Source of the DNA: Xiashengella succiniciproducens
GTDB lineage: Bacteria > Bacteroidota > Bacteroidia > Bacteroidales > Marinilabiliaceae
Assembly: GCF_023674465.1 (NCBI RefSeq)
Contig: NZ_CP098400.1
Location: 2,198,801 to 2,262,800, forward strand
DNA length: 64,000 bases
Reading direction: 5' to 3'
Made by a program: the position numbers and the translations under genes. Shown one piece after another: positions 9,197-18,381 of the stretch (position 1 is the stretch's first letter; every line of letters begins with the position of its first letter). The notes beneath the pieces were generated by a model. The model had not been told where the DNA came from and ran no database searches. It saw only the letters and a program-made list of their open reading frames with translations.

Positions 9197-12100
9197 CTAT
9201 TCAACTACCTTGTAGTCAAGTTCAGCAAGTCTCTTGTAGTTGCTGTAACGCCACTTAGCATTACGTTCAGCTTCAACAAACAGTTCTTTAGCCTGTTCGG
9301 GGAAGGCCTTCATAAGTGAAGTGTAACGCACTTCTCCCTTGAGGAAGTCCTGGAACTTACTCCAGTCTGGTTCCTTAGAATCCAGTGTGAAAGGATTCTT
9401 ACCCTCAAGTTCGAGCATTGGGTTGTAGCGGTACAGTGACCAGTATCCGCATTCAACTGCACGCTTAACCTCATCCTGAGCCATACCCATTCCACTACGA
9501 AGACCGTGGTTGATACATGGGGCATAAGCAATAATCAGTGAAGGGCCTGGATATGCTTCTGCTTCTTTAAGAGCCCTGAAGTATTGAACCTGACTGGCTC
9601 CCATACCTACTTGTGCAACATACACATAACCGTAGGTAGTAGCCATCAGACCAAGGTCTTTCTTCCTGATCTTCTTACCTGATGCAGCAAATTTAGCAAC
9701 AGCACCTACTGGAGTTGACTTGGATGCCTGTCCACCGGTATTTGAATATACTTCTGTGTCAAGTACCAATACATTGACATTCTTACCGCTTGCCAATACA
9801 TGGTCAAGACCACCAAAACCTATATCATAAGCCCAACCGTCACCACCAAAGATCCATACAGACTTCTTAACCAGATAGTCTTTCAGGTCAAGGATTTGAG
9901 CAGCTACTGCATGCTTTTCATTCTTAAGGGCAGCAACAACAGCTTCTGACAGTTCACGTGACTTATCACCATCTTCCTTGCCATCGATCCATGCTTCAAA
10001 TGCTTCTCTTGTAGCAGCAGAAACCTCAGCAAGGCTCTCTCTCATCAGTCTTTCAATTCTATCACGAAGTTGCTCAGCTGCAGTAGCCATACCAAGGCCA
10101 TATTCGGCGTTGTCTTCAAATAGAGAGTTTGCCCAAGCAGGACCGCAACCTTTCTTGTTGACCGTATATGGTGTTGATGGAGCAGAACCACCATAGATTG
10201 ATGAACAACCAGTTGCGTTAGCAACCATCATCCTGTCACCAAAGAGCTGGGTAATCAGTTTGATATAAGGTGTTTCACCGCAACCGGCACAAGCTCCAGA
10301 GAATTCAAACAGTGGTTGTGCAAACTGCGAATTCTTCACGTTCATCTTCTTGTCCTGCAGGTGTTCCTTGATACTGACATTCTTAGAAAGATAATCCCAG
10401 TGTTCGGCCTCCTTCATCTGAGTCTCAAGTGGTTTCATAACGAGAGACTTAATTTTGGAACTGCAAACCTCAACGCAGTTACCGCAACCAGTACAGTCAA
10501 GAACACTGACCTGTATACGGTATTGAATACCGTCATAACCCTTCCCGTTAGGCTTGATTGTAGCAGCGTCAGCAGGCATACCCAGCATTTCCTTCTCGTC
10601 GATCAGGAAAGGACGGATAGCAGCGTGAGGACAAACATAAGCACACTGGTTACACTGGATACAGTTTTCAGACTGCCATTCAGGTACGTTAACAGCAATA
10701 CCACGCTTTTCATAAGCTGCTGTTCCTGGAGGGAAAGTACCATCTTCACGTCCAAGGAATGCACTTACAGGCAGATCATCACCCTTTTGTGCATTGATAG
10801 GGAATACAATATTCTTTATAAAGTCGGGTACATCCTTACCAACGGTTTCAACCTCATCCTTAAGGTTTACCCATTCAGCAGGTATCTCAACTTTTGTCAG
10901 TTCACCACCACGTTCAACAGCCAGGTGGTTCATCCTTACAACGTCTTCACCCTTTCTGCCGAATGATTTGATAACAAACTTCTTCATCTCGTCAACAGCC
11001 TGATCATAAGGTATTACACCAGAGATCTTGAAGAAGGCTGATTGCATGATAGTATTTGTACGGTTGCCCAAACCAATTTCCTCGGCAATCTTGGTAGCAT
11101 TGATGATATAAAACTGGATATCGTTGGCTGCCATATAGCGCTTTACGCTGTTGGGAAGACGATTCTTGGTTTCCTCAGCATCCCACAAGCTGTTGAGCAG
11201 GAAGGTTCCACCTCTCTTCAGTCCCTTAAGCATATCATAACGACCCAGGTAAGCAGGTACGTGACAAGCTACAAAGTCAGGTGTATTTACAAGATATGGT
11301 GAGCGAATAGGAGTATCACCAAAGCGAAGGTGAGATACAGTAATACCACCCGACTTCTTGGAGTCGTATGAGAAATATGCCTGAGCATATTTATCTGTGT
11401 TATCACCGATAATCTTGATAGAGTTCTTGTTAGCACCTACTGTACCGTCCGAACCCAAACCATAGAATTTAGCAGCAAAGGTTCCCTTAGTGCTAAGGTC
11501 GATTTCAGGCAACAATGGCAGTGATCTGAAGGTAACATCGTCGACGATACCAACAGTAAACTGATTCTTGGGCTCATTCAACTTCATATTTTCGAACACA
11601 GCAAGCATATGTGCCGGTGTGGTATCCTTTGAAGAAAGACCATAACGACCTCCTACGATAACAGGAGCATCCTTCTTGCCATAGAACATTTCGCAAACAT
11701 CCAGATACAATGGATCACCGTTTGCTCCTGGTTCCTTGGTACGGTCAAGAACAGTAATACGCTTAACTGTCTTGGGCAGTTCATCGAAGAAGTACTTAGC
11801 TGAGAATGGACGATACAGGTGTACCGAAATCAAACCGGTCTTCTCACCCTTGCTATTTAGATAGTCAACAGTTTCCTTGATTGTTTCGGTGATAGAGCCC
11901 ATTGCAACAATTATGTTTTCTGCATCGGGAGCACCATAGTAAACAAATGGACGATATGTGCGACCGGTAATCTCAGATATCTTAACCATATAGTCTGCTA
12001 CTATTTCCGGCAATACATTATAGAATGGATTGGCGGCTTCACGGGACTGGAAGTAGATATCCGGATTTTGAGCAGTACCACGGGTTACAGGACGTTCAGG

Positions 12101-12733
12101 ATTCAACGAATTATTACGGAAACGCTGCAAAGCATCTTTGTCAATAAGCGCTGCCAGAGATTCCTGTTCCATTGCTTCAATCTTTTGGATCTCGTGAGAT
12201 GTACGGAATCCGTCAAAGAAATGAAGGAAAGGCACCCTTGACCTGATAGCTGCAAGGTGAGCAACACCAGCCAGGTCCATAACTTCCTGTACGCTACCTG
12301 TTGCAAGCATTGCAAAACCTGTCTGACGGGTGGCCATAACGTCACTATGGTCGCCAAAGATAGACAGAGCCTGAGCTGCTAAGCTACGGGCAGAAACGTG
12401 AAATACTCCCGGAAGCAATTCACCAGCAATCTTGTACATATTGGGGATCATCAATAGCAGACCCTGTGAAGCCGTAAAGGTTGTGGTCAGGGCTCCGGCT
12501 TGTAATGAACCGTGAACTGCACCTGCCGCACCAGCTTCAGACTGCATCTCCTCCACCTTAACAGTCTCTCCAAATATATTCTTCCTGCCAGCGGCTGCCC
12601 ACTCATCTACATACTCAGCCATTGTGGAGGAAGGAGTGATGGGATATATTGCTGCTACTTCGCTAAACATATAAGCGATGTGGGCAGCAGCATAGTTACC
12701 GTCACACGTAATGAACTTCTTAGCTTTTCCCAT
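9197..12733 (-). CDS. nifJ: Pyruvate:ferredoxin (flavodoxin) oxidoreductase
   Basis: PFOR oxidatively decarboxylates pyruvate to acetyl-CoA, passing electrons to ferredoxin or flavodoxin. This is the single-chain form, about 1178 residues. Domains in order are the pyrimidine-binding domain with YPITPSSTMAE near the N-terminus, a transketolase-like domain, a two-cluster ferredoxin domain (CIQCNQCAYVCP and CTGCGNCVEVC, about residues 690-760), a further cluster Cys region (CAGCGETPYI) and the TPP-binding domain (GDGWAYDIGFGG, NTGGQ). The frame opens at an alternative start at 12763, but ATG 12733 (MGKAKKFITCDGN) matches the family N-terminus. Together with ppdK it implies an anaerobic or microaerobic lifestyle. 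Confidence 0.97.
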   Translation of the reverse strand: MGKAKKFITCDGNYAAAHIAYMFSEVAAIYPITPSSTMAEYVDEWAAAGRKNIFGETVKVEEMQSEAGAAGAVHGSLQAGALTTTFTASQGLLLMIPNMYKIAGELLPGVFHVSARSLAAQALSIFGDHSDVMATRQTGFAMLATGSVQEVMDLAGVAHLAAIRSRVPFLHFFDGFRTSHEIQKIEAMEQESLAALIDKDALQRFRNNSLNPERPVTRGTAQNPDIYFQSREAANPFYNVLPEIVADYMVKISEITGRTYRPFVYYGAPDAENIIVAMGSITETIKETVDYLNSKGEKTGLISVHLYRPFSAKYFFDELPKTVKRITVLDRTKEPGANGDPLYLDVCEMFYGKKDAPVIVGGRYGLSSKDTTPAHMLAVFENMKLNEPKNQFTVGIVDDVTFRSLPLLPEIDLSTKGTFAAKFYGLGSDGTVGANKNSIKIIGDNTDKYAQAYFSYDSKKSGGITVSHLRFGDTPIRSPYLVNTPDFVACHVPAYLGRYDMLKGLKRGGTFLLNSLWDAEETKNRLPNSVKRYMAANDIQFYIINATKIAEEIGLGNRTNTIMQSAFFKISGVIPYDQAVDEMKKFVIKSFGRKGEDVVRMNHLAVERGGELTKVEIPAEWVNLKDEVETVGKDVPDFIKNIVFPINAQKGDDLPVSAFLGREDGTFPPGTAAYEKRGIAVNVPEWQSENCIQCNQCAYVCPHAAIRPFLIDEKEMLGMPADAATIKPNGKGYDGIQYRIQVSVLDCTGCGNCVEVCSSKIKSLVMKPLETQMKEAEHWDYLSKNVSIKEHLQDKKMNVKNSQFAQPLFEFSGACAGCGETPYIKLITQLFGDRMMVANATGCSSIYGGSAPSTPYTVNKKGCGPAWANSLFEDNAEYGLGMATAAEQLRDRIERLMRESLAEVSAATREAFEAWIDGKEDGDKSRELSEAVVAALKNEKHAVAAQILDLKDYLVKKSVWIFGGDGWAYDIGFGGLDHVLASGKNVNVLVLDTEVYSNTGGQASKSTPVGAVAKFAASGKKIRKKDLGLMATTYGYVYVAQVGMGASQVQYFRALKEAEAYPGPSLIIAYAPCINHGLRSGMGMAQDEVKRAVECGYWSLYRYNPMLELEGKNPFTLDSKEPDWSKFQDFLKGEVRYTSLMKAFPEQAKELFVEAERNAKWRYSNYKRLAELDYKVVE

Positions 12734-12769
12734 GTGTCTATTCTCTTTATAGTTAAAACTCATTTACTT

Positions 12770-13954
12770 TTAGTCCAGAAAACCAAAAAGCCACAGGGGT
12801 ATTTCTCTGTCTGAACCAATCTCTTCCATTTCACAGGCCCACCATAGGTCCTGATTCCTGGCTCCTTTGGCTCTGGAGCTGTCCCTGCGTCCTATATTGA
12901 ACTGATACTTTTCGTCAACGACAAAATCGTTACGCCTGCTATATCCCACACTATGATGTTGTGAGACCTGATTGCAGAAAAATGTCCTGTTGAGTATATC
13001 ATTATGCACATCACCGGCAACCAGATACACAAGGTTAGGATTCTGCATATAAATCTCAGCCGGCTTTTTCAATGGTGCAGGTTCACAGTCAAACAACTGA
13101 TTAATCAAACAGGCCTGTTGCAAATACTTCAGATAGTTGATTATCGTTGCACGGCTTGTCTCAACCTCACTACTAAGCTTACTTATATTGGGCTGGAAGG
13201 GAGCCGAACTTGCAATCAGATAAAGCAGCTTTCTCAACTTGGGAAGGTATTTATGCTCTATCTGTTGTAAGAAACTTATATCTATCTCAAGCATCAGGTT
13301 TATATTCCTCAGAAGGTTTTCCAGATAGTTGCTCTGCTCCTGAAAGAAGGGATAATACCCGTGGTGCAAATAATCAGTAAAATAAGCCAGTGGCTTTACC
13401 TTGTCAACTATTCTGCCGGCAATGGCCACATGGTCACTGAGCAGTTCCTCAAGAGTCACTCTTTCAAAGCTGTTGCCCGACTTAAAGTTAAGATACTCCC
13501 TGAAAGAAAATCCTTCCAGGGTATAAATGCGGGCTCTGCTAGTAAGTTCGCCTGATTCCCTGCCTGCAAGCATAAGAGGAGATCCGCTGAAAATTATCTT
13601 CAGGCTGGGCAAATTGTCATAACACCAGACCAACTCCTCCTCCCACCCGGGATACTTAAAGATCTGATCCAGAACCAGCGTTGTGCCTCCGGTCTTCTGG
13701 AATTCGTCTGCAAATGAACTTAGTGTCCTTACCGAAAAGTAAAGATTATTGAGATTTACGTACAAACAGGTCTTCTCAGTACCAAAGTTTGTAGAAATGT
13801 AATCCAGCAGAAACATTGTCTTGCCAACCCCTCTGGTACCTACAATACCTATCAACCTGTCATCCCAATTGACAATATCCATTAAACCACGTCGTACAGG
13901 CACATGCAGGTGCTCTAACAGATATTTATGCGTCTTAAAAAAAGCCTGCATCAT
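12770..13954 (-). CDS. AAA ATPase with DUF4143-type C-terminus
   Basis: This 394-residue protein belongs to the archaeal-type ATP-binding protein family common in Bacteroidota. The Walker A is GTRGVGKT near residue 40. The Walker B position reads TTLVLDQIFKYPGW, where the usual catalytic Glu (VLDEI) is Gln. A sensor-like IFSGSPL follows, then a winged-helix segment (about 260-300) and a C-terminal nuclease-like DUF4143 region. The physiological role of the family is unclear. It lies 36 bases upstream of the nifJ ATG on the same strand, but no functional link is evident. The Glu-to-Gln change could weaken ATP hydrolysis. Confidence 0.85.
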   Translation of the reverse strand: MMQAFFKTHKYLLEHLHVPVRRGLMDIVNWDDRLIGIVGTRGVGKTMFLLDYISTNFGTEKTCLYVNLNNLYFSVRTLSSFADEFQKTGGTTLVLDQIFKYPGWEEELVWCYDNLPSLKIIFSGSPLMLAGRESGELTSRARIYTLEGFSFREYLNFKSGNSFERVTLEELLSDHVAIAGRIVDKVKPLAYFTDYLHHGYYPFFQEQSNYLENLLRNINLMLEIDISFLQQIEHKYLPKLRKLLYLIASSAPFQPNISKLSSEVETSRATIINYLKYLQQACLINQLFDCEPAPLKKPAEIYMQNPNLVYLVAGDVHNDILNRTFFCNQVSQHHSVGYSRRNDFVVDEKYQFNIGRRDSSRAKGARNQDLWWACEMEEIGSDREIPLWLFGFLD

Positions 13955-14288
13955 ACTTGTAAAATTCTCTATTCTTACAAAGTTAATATTTGTTTATCCA
14001 ATTTTGTCATCTTCAGATAGCAAGAAGACCCTTATTGTGCTATTTATATTTAGTAAAAATAAGCAGTTAAGCTCTTCCCGGCTACTGATGCATTGTTTGG
14101 AAATATGAGCTAGTCGAAAACTCATTCACCATTTAGGACAATTTAGACCGCTTGTAAATAAGATGAATAAGTCCGTCATTAAGAGGAAGTCCTGATACAT
14201 AAACAAGAGAGGGGCAGCCTCCCGGCTGCCCCTCTTATATCCGATGGTCTGCGCTTTTCAGCAAACCATAGAGTCAACTTACTATTTA
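13955..14288. other. Intergenic region between rho and the AAA ATPase gene
   Basis: About 330 bases without a credible gene. The right part holds the rho terminator hairpin (14208-14235); the left part should hold the ATPase promoter. I see nothing else. Confidence 0.6.
14208..14235 (-). terminator. Hairpin terminator after rho
   Basis: AGAGGGGCAGCC (14208-14219), loop TCCC and GGCTGCCCCTCT (14224-14235) form a perfect 12-bp stem. The downstream minus-strand tract (CTTGTTTATG) is only partly T-rich. It lies 53 bases past the rho stop. Confidence 0.7.
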
Positions 14289-16121
14289 TTACTGAGAATT
14301 CATTGAGATAAGGAACTCTTCGTTAGAACTGGTCTTTACAAGTCTATCCCTGAGGAATTCCATAGCTTCAACTGAATTCATATCTGACAGGTAGTTACGC
14401 AAAATCCAGATGCGGTTGAGTACTTCCTTGTCAAGCAGCAGGTCTTCACGACGTGTACTTGAAGCCATAATATCAACAGCAGGATAGATACGCTTGTTGG
14501 ACAGCTTCCTGTCAAGCTGCAGCTCCATATTTCCTGTACCCTTGAACTCTTCGAAGATCACATCATCCATCTTGGAACCAGTCTCTGTAAGAGCGGTGGC
14601 CAGGATGGTAAGTGAACCGCCATTTTCGATATTACGGGCAGCTCCGAAGAAACGCTTGGGTTTGTGCAGGGCGTTGGCATCTACACCACCGGAAAGCACC
14701 TTTCCTGACGCAGGAGATACAGTATTGTAGGCTCTTGCAAGACGAGTAATTGAGTCGAGCAGGATCACTACATCATGCCCACATTCAACCATACGCTTGG
14801 CCTTCTCGAGTACGATATTGGCTACCCTTACATGGCGCTCTGCCGGTTCGTCGAATGTTGAAGAGATAACCTCAGCATTTACACTTCTGGCCATATCAGT
14901 AACTTCTTCAGGGCGCTCGTCGATAAGTAGAATCATCATGTAAACCTCGGGATGGTTGGATGCTATTGCATTTGCAATATCCTTGAGGAGAACTGTCTTA
15001 CCTGTCTTGGGCTGTGCCACGATCAAACCGCGCTGGCCCTTACCAATCGGAGCAAACATATCAACGACCCTTGTAGAGAGGTTTGCCCTTGGACCAGAAG
15101 TAATATTGAATTTCTGATCTGGGAATACAGGTGTAAGGTGATCAAATGGAATACGGTCGCGTACAAATTCAGGAGAACGTCCATTTATAGACTCAACCTT
15201 GATAAGTGGGAAATACTTCTCTCCTTCCTTGGGAGGTCTGATAGTACCCAACACTGTATCACCGGTCTTTAATCCGAAGAGTTTAATTTGTGACTGGGAA
15301 ACGTAGATATCGTCGGGAGAATTGAGATAGTTATAATCAGATGAACGTAAGAACCCATAGCCATCTGGCATAATTTCAAGAACACCTGATGCAGATATAA
15401 TACCTTCAAATTCGAAAGCCTTGTCATCTCTACGGTTGCCCCTGTTGCGATCAGCCTTTTCCTGGTTTTGCTTGTACTGTCCACCACCATTAGTAGGCTG
15501 TTGACTGCCTGGCTGGTTGCTTTGTTGAGTAGTCTGTTGGTTACTTGCCTGCGGATTGTTTTGCGGATTGCTCTGCCTGTCCCCATGCCTTTCACCCTTC
15601 TGCCATCTGCGATTGTCATCATTTCTATGAGCAGGTCTGTTTTGCTTTTCCTGTTCAGCAGGAACTTCAGTTTTAGCCACCTCTGCCTGATCAGTTGCTG
15701 AAGTCTGGTTAACTACAGGTGCCTGACGATGATGGGGTTGTCTTTGTTGTTGTACAGGAGCTTCAGGCGCATTCTTTGTTTCAGTAGTCTCAGGCACAAC
15801 TGCGGGCTTCTCAGCGGCCTTGGGTTCAGAACTTACCTGTCTGTTGTCAGGTTTGTTGTTATTGTCGGGTCTGCTACTTTCAGGCCTGTTATCCCTGTCA
15901 GTTCTTGGTGGCCTCCCCCTGCGACCATGGCTTTCCCTGTTATTATCAGGTGATTTTGGTTCCTTTACAGTTCTTTCTGAGGCTTGAATCGCCTGAATAT
16001 CAAGAATCTGATATATCAGTTCCTGTTTTCTAAAAGATTCAACTCTTTTAATACCTAAATCCTTTGCTATGGTACGTAATTCGACCAGCAATTTCTTGTT
16101 TAGTTCAAGAATGTCATACAT
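14289..16121 (-). CDS. rho: Transcription termination factor Rho with long disordered insert
   Basis: Rho is the hexameric RNA helicase that terminates transcription. The protein has 610 residues against about 420 in E. coli. A Rho_N helical domain (residues 1-48) is followed by about 185 residues of Q/N/R/P/E-rich low-complexity sequence, then the cold-shock-like RNA-binding domain ([20 protein letters not shown]) and the RecA-like ATPase. Walker A is QPKTGKT (about 370), Walker [17 protein letters not shown], and the Q-loop region [21 protein letters not shown]. Such inserts are typical of Bacteroidota Rho; in B. thetaiotaomicron the insert has been reported to drive phase separation. The start ATG 16121 lies 287 bases from the composite transposon boundary. 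Confidence 0.96.
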   Translation of the reverse strand: MYDILELNKKLLVELRTIAKDLGIKRVESFRKQELIYQILDIQAIQASERTVKEPKSPDNNRESHGRRGRPPRTDRDNRPESSRPDNNNKPDNRQVSSEPKAAEKPAVVPETTETKNAPEAPVQQQRQPHHRQAPVVNQTSATDQAEVAKTEVPAEQEKQNRPAHRNDDNRRWQKGERHGDRQSNPQNNPQASNQQTTQQSNQPGSQQPTNGGGQYKQNQEKADRNRGNRRDDKAFEFEGIISASGVLEIMPDGYGFLRSSDYNYLNSPDDIYVSQSQIKLFGLKTGDTVLGTIRPPKEGEKYFPLIKVESINGRSPEFVRDRIPFDHLTPVFPDQKFNITSGPRANLSTRVVDMFAPIGKGQRGLIVAQPKTGKTVLLKDIANAIASNHPEVYMMILLIDERPEEVTDMARSVNAEVISSTFDEPAERHVRVANIVLEKAKRMVECGHDVVILLDSITRLARAYNTVSPASGKVLSGGVDANALHKPKRFFGAARNIENGGSLTILATALTETGSKMDDVIFEEFKGTGNMELQLDRKLSNKRIYPAVDIMASSTRREDLLLDKEVLNRIWILRNYLSDMNSVEAMEFLRDRLVKTSSNEEFLISMNSQ

Positions 16122-16418
16122 ATGAATAAAATGCTATTTGAAAAAATCCTTTGATAAATACTTAGATTACAGTCGGTCACGACTATTTGCACTTAGAATG
16201 CCACATCGAGACCCAGGACTGAATCCTTGGAAGACACTATTTTAAATACATAAATTGAGTTATGGACAAGAGTTTCGCTTAAAACGAAATAGATCGGAAA
16301 ATATGATGATTGGTTTAATCCCTGTTTGTTCAGACAGTTATAGGATTGCCCTGAGATTGAAACACAACTTTGAACTATGCAAACATAAACATAATAACCA
16401 AACCTGCAAAATTTTATC
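16122..16418. other. Remnant of the rho-rpoD intergenic region, left of the transposon
   Basis: About 300 bases with no credible gene; presumably it holds the rho promoter. It ends in the 11-bp direct repeat AAAATTTTATC (16408-16418), which recurs at 28447-28457. Before insertion this region and 28458-28594 would have formed one intergenic region of about 430 bases between divergent rho and rpoD. Confidence 0.6.
16408..16418. repeat. Target-site duplication, left copy (composite transposon)
   Basis: AAAATTTTATC directly abuts the outer inverted repeat of the left IS and is repeated exactly at 28447-28457, next to the outer end of the right IS. The inner flanks of the two IS copies do not match each other. 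Confidence 0.8.
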
Positions 16419-16564
16419 AGCAATTCAGTAATAAGCTTTATTCATTACGCTGATAAATTTACTAAAAATTTGGCACACAGATTTCCCACCCCGGTGTAAT
16501 TCACGTTTGGATTAACCGCAGGATTCAAGCCCTCAAATTTGTTTTTTTGTATAGGCGTATCGTT

Positions 16565-17273
16565 TTATAAGTTGGTGTTTTCCTGATTTACGGAGCAGGA
16601 CATCCCCTCATTCTCTATTTTTTGTCGCAACCTCCCCGTCTGACTCACACCTACGCATAAAGTATTACTCAACTCCATGTCAGTAATATGCACGAAGCGC
16701 TGACCCTTTATAACACCTTGGTTTTTAACCGAGACTTCTCCATTACATTCAACCCAGTTTAGCATATGCGTCTTATACTCTAATCCACTTAGCCAATGAC
16801 AAAGTAACTTGGTTCGATGATCTTTATGGAATGCTATAGACTCTCCCTTTTGGTTTGGTACAAGCCTTCTTTCAAGCGCAATTTCCTCCTGAAGCAACCG
16901 CAGACTCCCATCCTTTAGTGTTACCGCATAGTGCCAGTTGTTTCTTTTGCAGATATCAAAAAAGCCTTGAGTTGGATAAAGCCCATCGGCTATTATAATT
17001 ATTGGCAGGCGTGGAAACATCTTCTTTATTTTTGATGGATAGTCGCTTAAAGGCCGCTTGCTCACAATCTTGCTTTTGATAGTTTGCTCTTCCCTCGTTA
17101 CTTATCCACTCGGTGGCTATGGACAAACTTAGGCCGGTGGGCGTTAGCAACTTAGCCTCAAGTACATTGTGTGACCATGTCACAACCCCGCTGCCAGACT
17201 TTTTATGCAGGCAATACTCACATATCTGGCTTATAACAGATTTCCCAGGACTTTGATAAACATGTTCTTCCAA
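16565..17273 (-). pseudogene. Frameshifted, N-terminally truncated DDE transposase, copy A
   Basis: Two overlapping minus-strand frames encode one protein. The first (17273 to about 17030) runs to QDCEQAAFKRLS; the second (about 17050 to 16565) continues with KIKKMFPRLP and IIIIADGLYPTQGFFDIC, the region around the second catalytic Asp of IS4-like transposases. A +1 shift near 17030-17050 is needed to join them. The first frame starts at a TTG and lacks the roughly 170 residues that usually precede this part, although the IS ends are intact. The same disruption occurs in copy B, so the defect arose before the two copies separated, or it is an unusual frameshift-expressed gene. I favour a dead gene moved in trans. 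Confidence 0.8.
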
Positions 17274-17380
17274 AAGTAAAAGAACAATCGTTAAAAAATC
17301 AAATATTTAATTGATTATCAGTGCTATGATGAAAAATATATTAAAGAAATTGGCTATATTTGAAGTATCAAAAATAAACA

Positions 17381-17419
17381 AAAAGCCTGCTGGTCAGGTC
17401 GTTACCGCAGCAGGCTTTT
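17381..17419. terminator. Bidirectional hairpin inside IS copy A leader
   Basis: AAAAGCCTGCTG (17381-17392) and CAGCAGGCTTTT (17408-17419) pair perfectly and have A/T tails on both sides. It sits between the IS end and the transposase and could shield the transposase from outside transcription. It is duplicated at 28254-28292. Confidence 0.75.
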
Positions 17420-17650
17420 AATCACTTTAAAATAAGTGCTTTATGGAAAAATACTCGCTATGCCGAGAGACATAGCTTTTGCCAGATTTAGCGCGAAAAA
17501 TAATATTTGGCAAATTTCCTGTTGCCTTAAATATCAGTACATTTAAGTTCACTTAATTTTTACGCTGAATTGCTGGCAATCAGTAACCCAAAAAAACCAA
17601 ACGCTTATCTAAAAGATAGTAACAACTGTCAAAAAACACCTACGGATGCC

Positions 17651-17679
17651 TTGTATTAATGCAAAAAATTGCATATTTG
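17651..17679 (+). promoter_or_regulatory. Candidate promoter of the PqqD-peptide-kinase operon
   Basis: TTG (17651-17653), 18 bases, then CATATTTG (17672-17679), one mismatch from TAnnTTTG. Transcription would start near 17686, giving a leader of about 30 bases before the GTG at 17716. It lies inside the cargo, so the operon carried its promoter with it. Confidence 0.45.
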
Positions 17680-17715
17680 CAAGCTGAAATAAAATCAGGA
17701 ACCTAAACCACAGAG

Positions 17716-18012
17716 GTGCATAAACCAGAGGCGATATACCAAGTGCGCAGCGAAAAAGTCGTTACCCGCAAAGTGGGCGACGAAATGGTTATTGTACCCC
17801 TGGTTAACAGCGTGGCCGACATGACCCGTGTGCTTACCCTCAACGAGACCGGCACCGCCATCATCGAAGCCCTTAACGGTCAAAACACAATCAATCAGGT
17901 AGAAGAGCAACTTTTAGCACAATTTGACGTAGAACAGGAAGTGTTGTCAAACGACCTCCAAAACATTATCACCGAAGCCCTTGACAAACAAATTATAGAA
18001 CTCATTGCCTAA
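17716..18012 (+). CDS. PqqD-like protein (RiPP recognition element)
   Basis: The 98-residue protein matches the PqqD/RRE fold in size and pattern: an N-terminal beta hairpin (YQVRSEKVVTRKVGDEMVIVPL), the signature LTLNETGTAIIEALNGQNT, then helices (VEEQLLAQF, VLSNDLQNIITEAL). RRE proteins bind the leader of a precursor peptide and present it to modifying enzymes. The start is GTG 17716. It is followed after 21 bases by a short MKKSY-type peptide gene and, before an IS3 insertion, by an HPr-kinase-like gene. The three form a compact plus-strand operon. The fold call is fairly firm; the product made is unknown. Confidence 0.8.
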   Translation: MHKPEAIYQVRSEKVVTRKVGDEMVIVPLVNSVADMTRVLTLNETGTAIIEALNGQNTINQVEEQLLAQFDVEQEVLSNDLQNIITEALDKQIIELIA

Positions 18013-18033
18013 CCCCTACGCCAAACACCACCA

Positions 18034-18312
18034 ATGAAAAAATCCTACCAACATATAATCAAAAAATCCTACACCACCCCCAAAATCGAGGAGGTGGAAA
18101 TTGACGTTGCGATAAGTTTGAATGAGATGTCAACGGAGCCTCCTGGGGATCCTGGTGAAGGAGAAATAGAAATTCCAGGTGATGCCGGCACCACCTCCAC
18201 CGCCCCCAAATACCCCACCGAATACCGCTCCGAGTCGCCCTTCGGGGGGTCAAGACCCGTTGTAGACTTACCCCTTATCAGACAACTACAAAATAGACAT
18301 TTTTTTTCTTGA
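18034..18312 (+). pseudogene. RiPP-precursor-like short peptide, 3' end altered by IS3 insertion
   Basis: The 92-residue product has a basic N-terminus with SYTTPKIEEVEIDVAISL, then MSTEPPGDPGEGE and a C-terminal part rich in P, S, T and G ending SPFGGSRP. The last 16 or so residues come from the IS3 end. Removing the IS and one CCGT repeat restores the frame ..GGSRPVY followed by TAA, a 77-residue peptide. Small proteins beginning MKK-Y--PKIE, next to PqqD-like genes, are common in Bacteroidota, and I infer a leader (about residues 1-30) plus a core. The loss is tiny in residues but adds a foreign tail, which would matter if the C-terminus is the modified part. Confidence 0.65.
18257..18260. 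repeat. 4-bp target duplication CCGT, left side of IS3 element
   Basis: CCGT at 18257-18260 is repeated at 19590-19593, immediately outside the inverted repeats of the IS3-family element. Four-base duplications are typical of the IS407 subgroup. Confidence 0.8.
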
Positions 18313-18381
18313 ACCATATTTCTAAATGCTTTTTCAGTGAGCTGAGAGGTTCTGTCAAGGGCGGCTGAGGAACGAAGCCGT

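Larger units (their letters stand above)
16419..17574 (-). mobile_element. IS copy A (IS4-like), left end of composite
   Basis: Terminal inverted repeats are AGCAATTCAG (16419-16428) and CTGAATTGCT (17565-17574). It contains a disrupted transposase on the minus strand (16565-17273) and a 300-base leader with a hairpin (17381-17419). It matches 27291-28446 apart from a handful of substitutions and one T-tract length difference. An IS4-like family is inferred from the transposase fragment. Confidence 0.85.

Noticed and set aside
16193-16423. 76-residue minus-strand frame upstream of rho
   Set aside because: It crosses the transposon boundary and has no coding signature.
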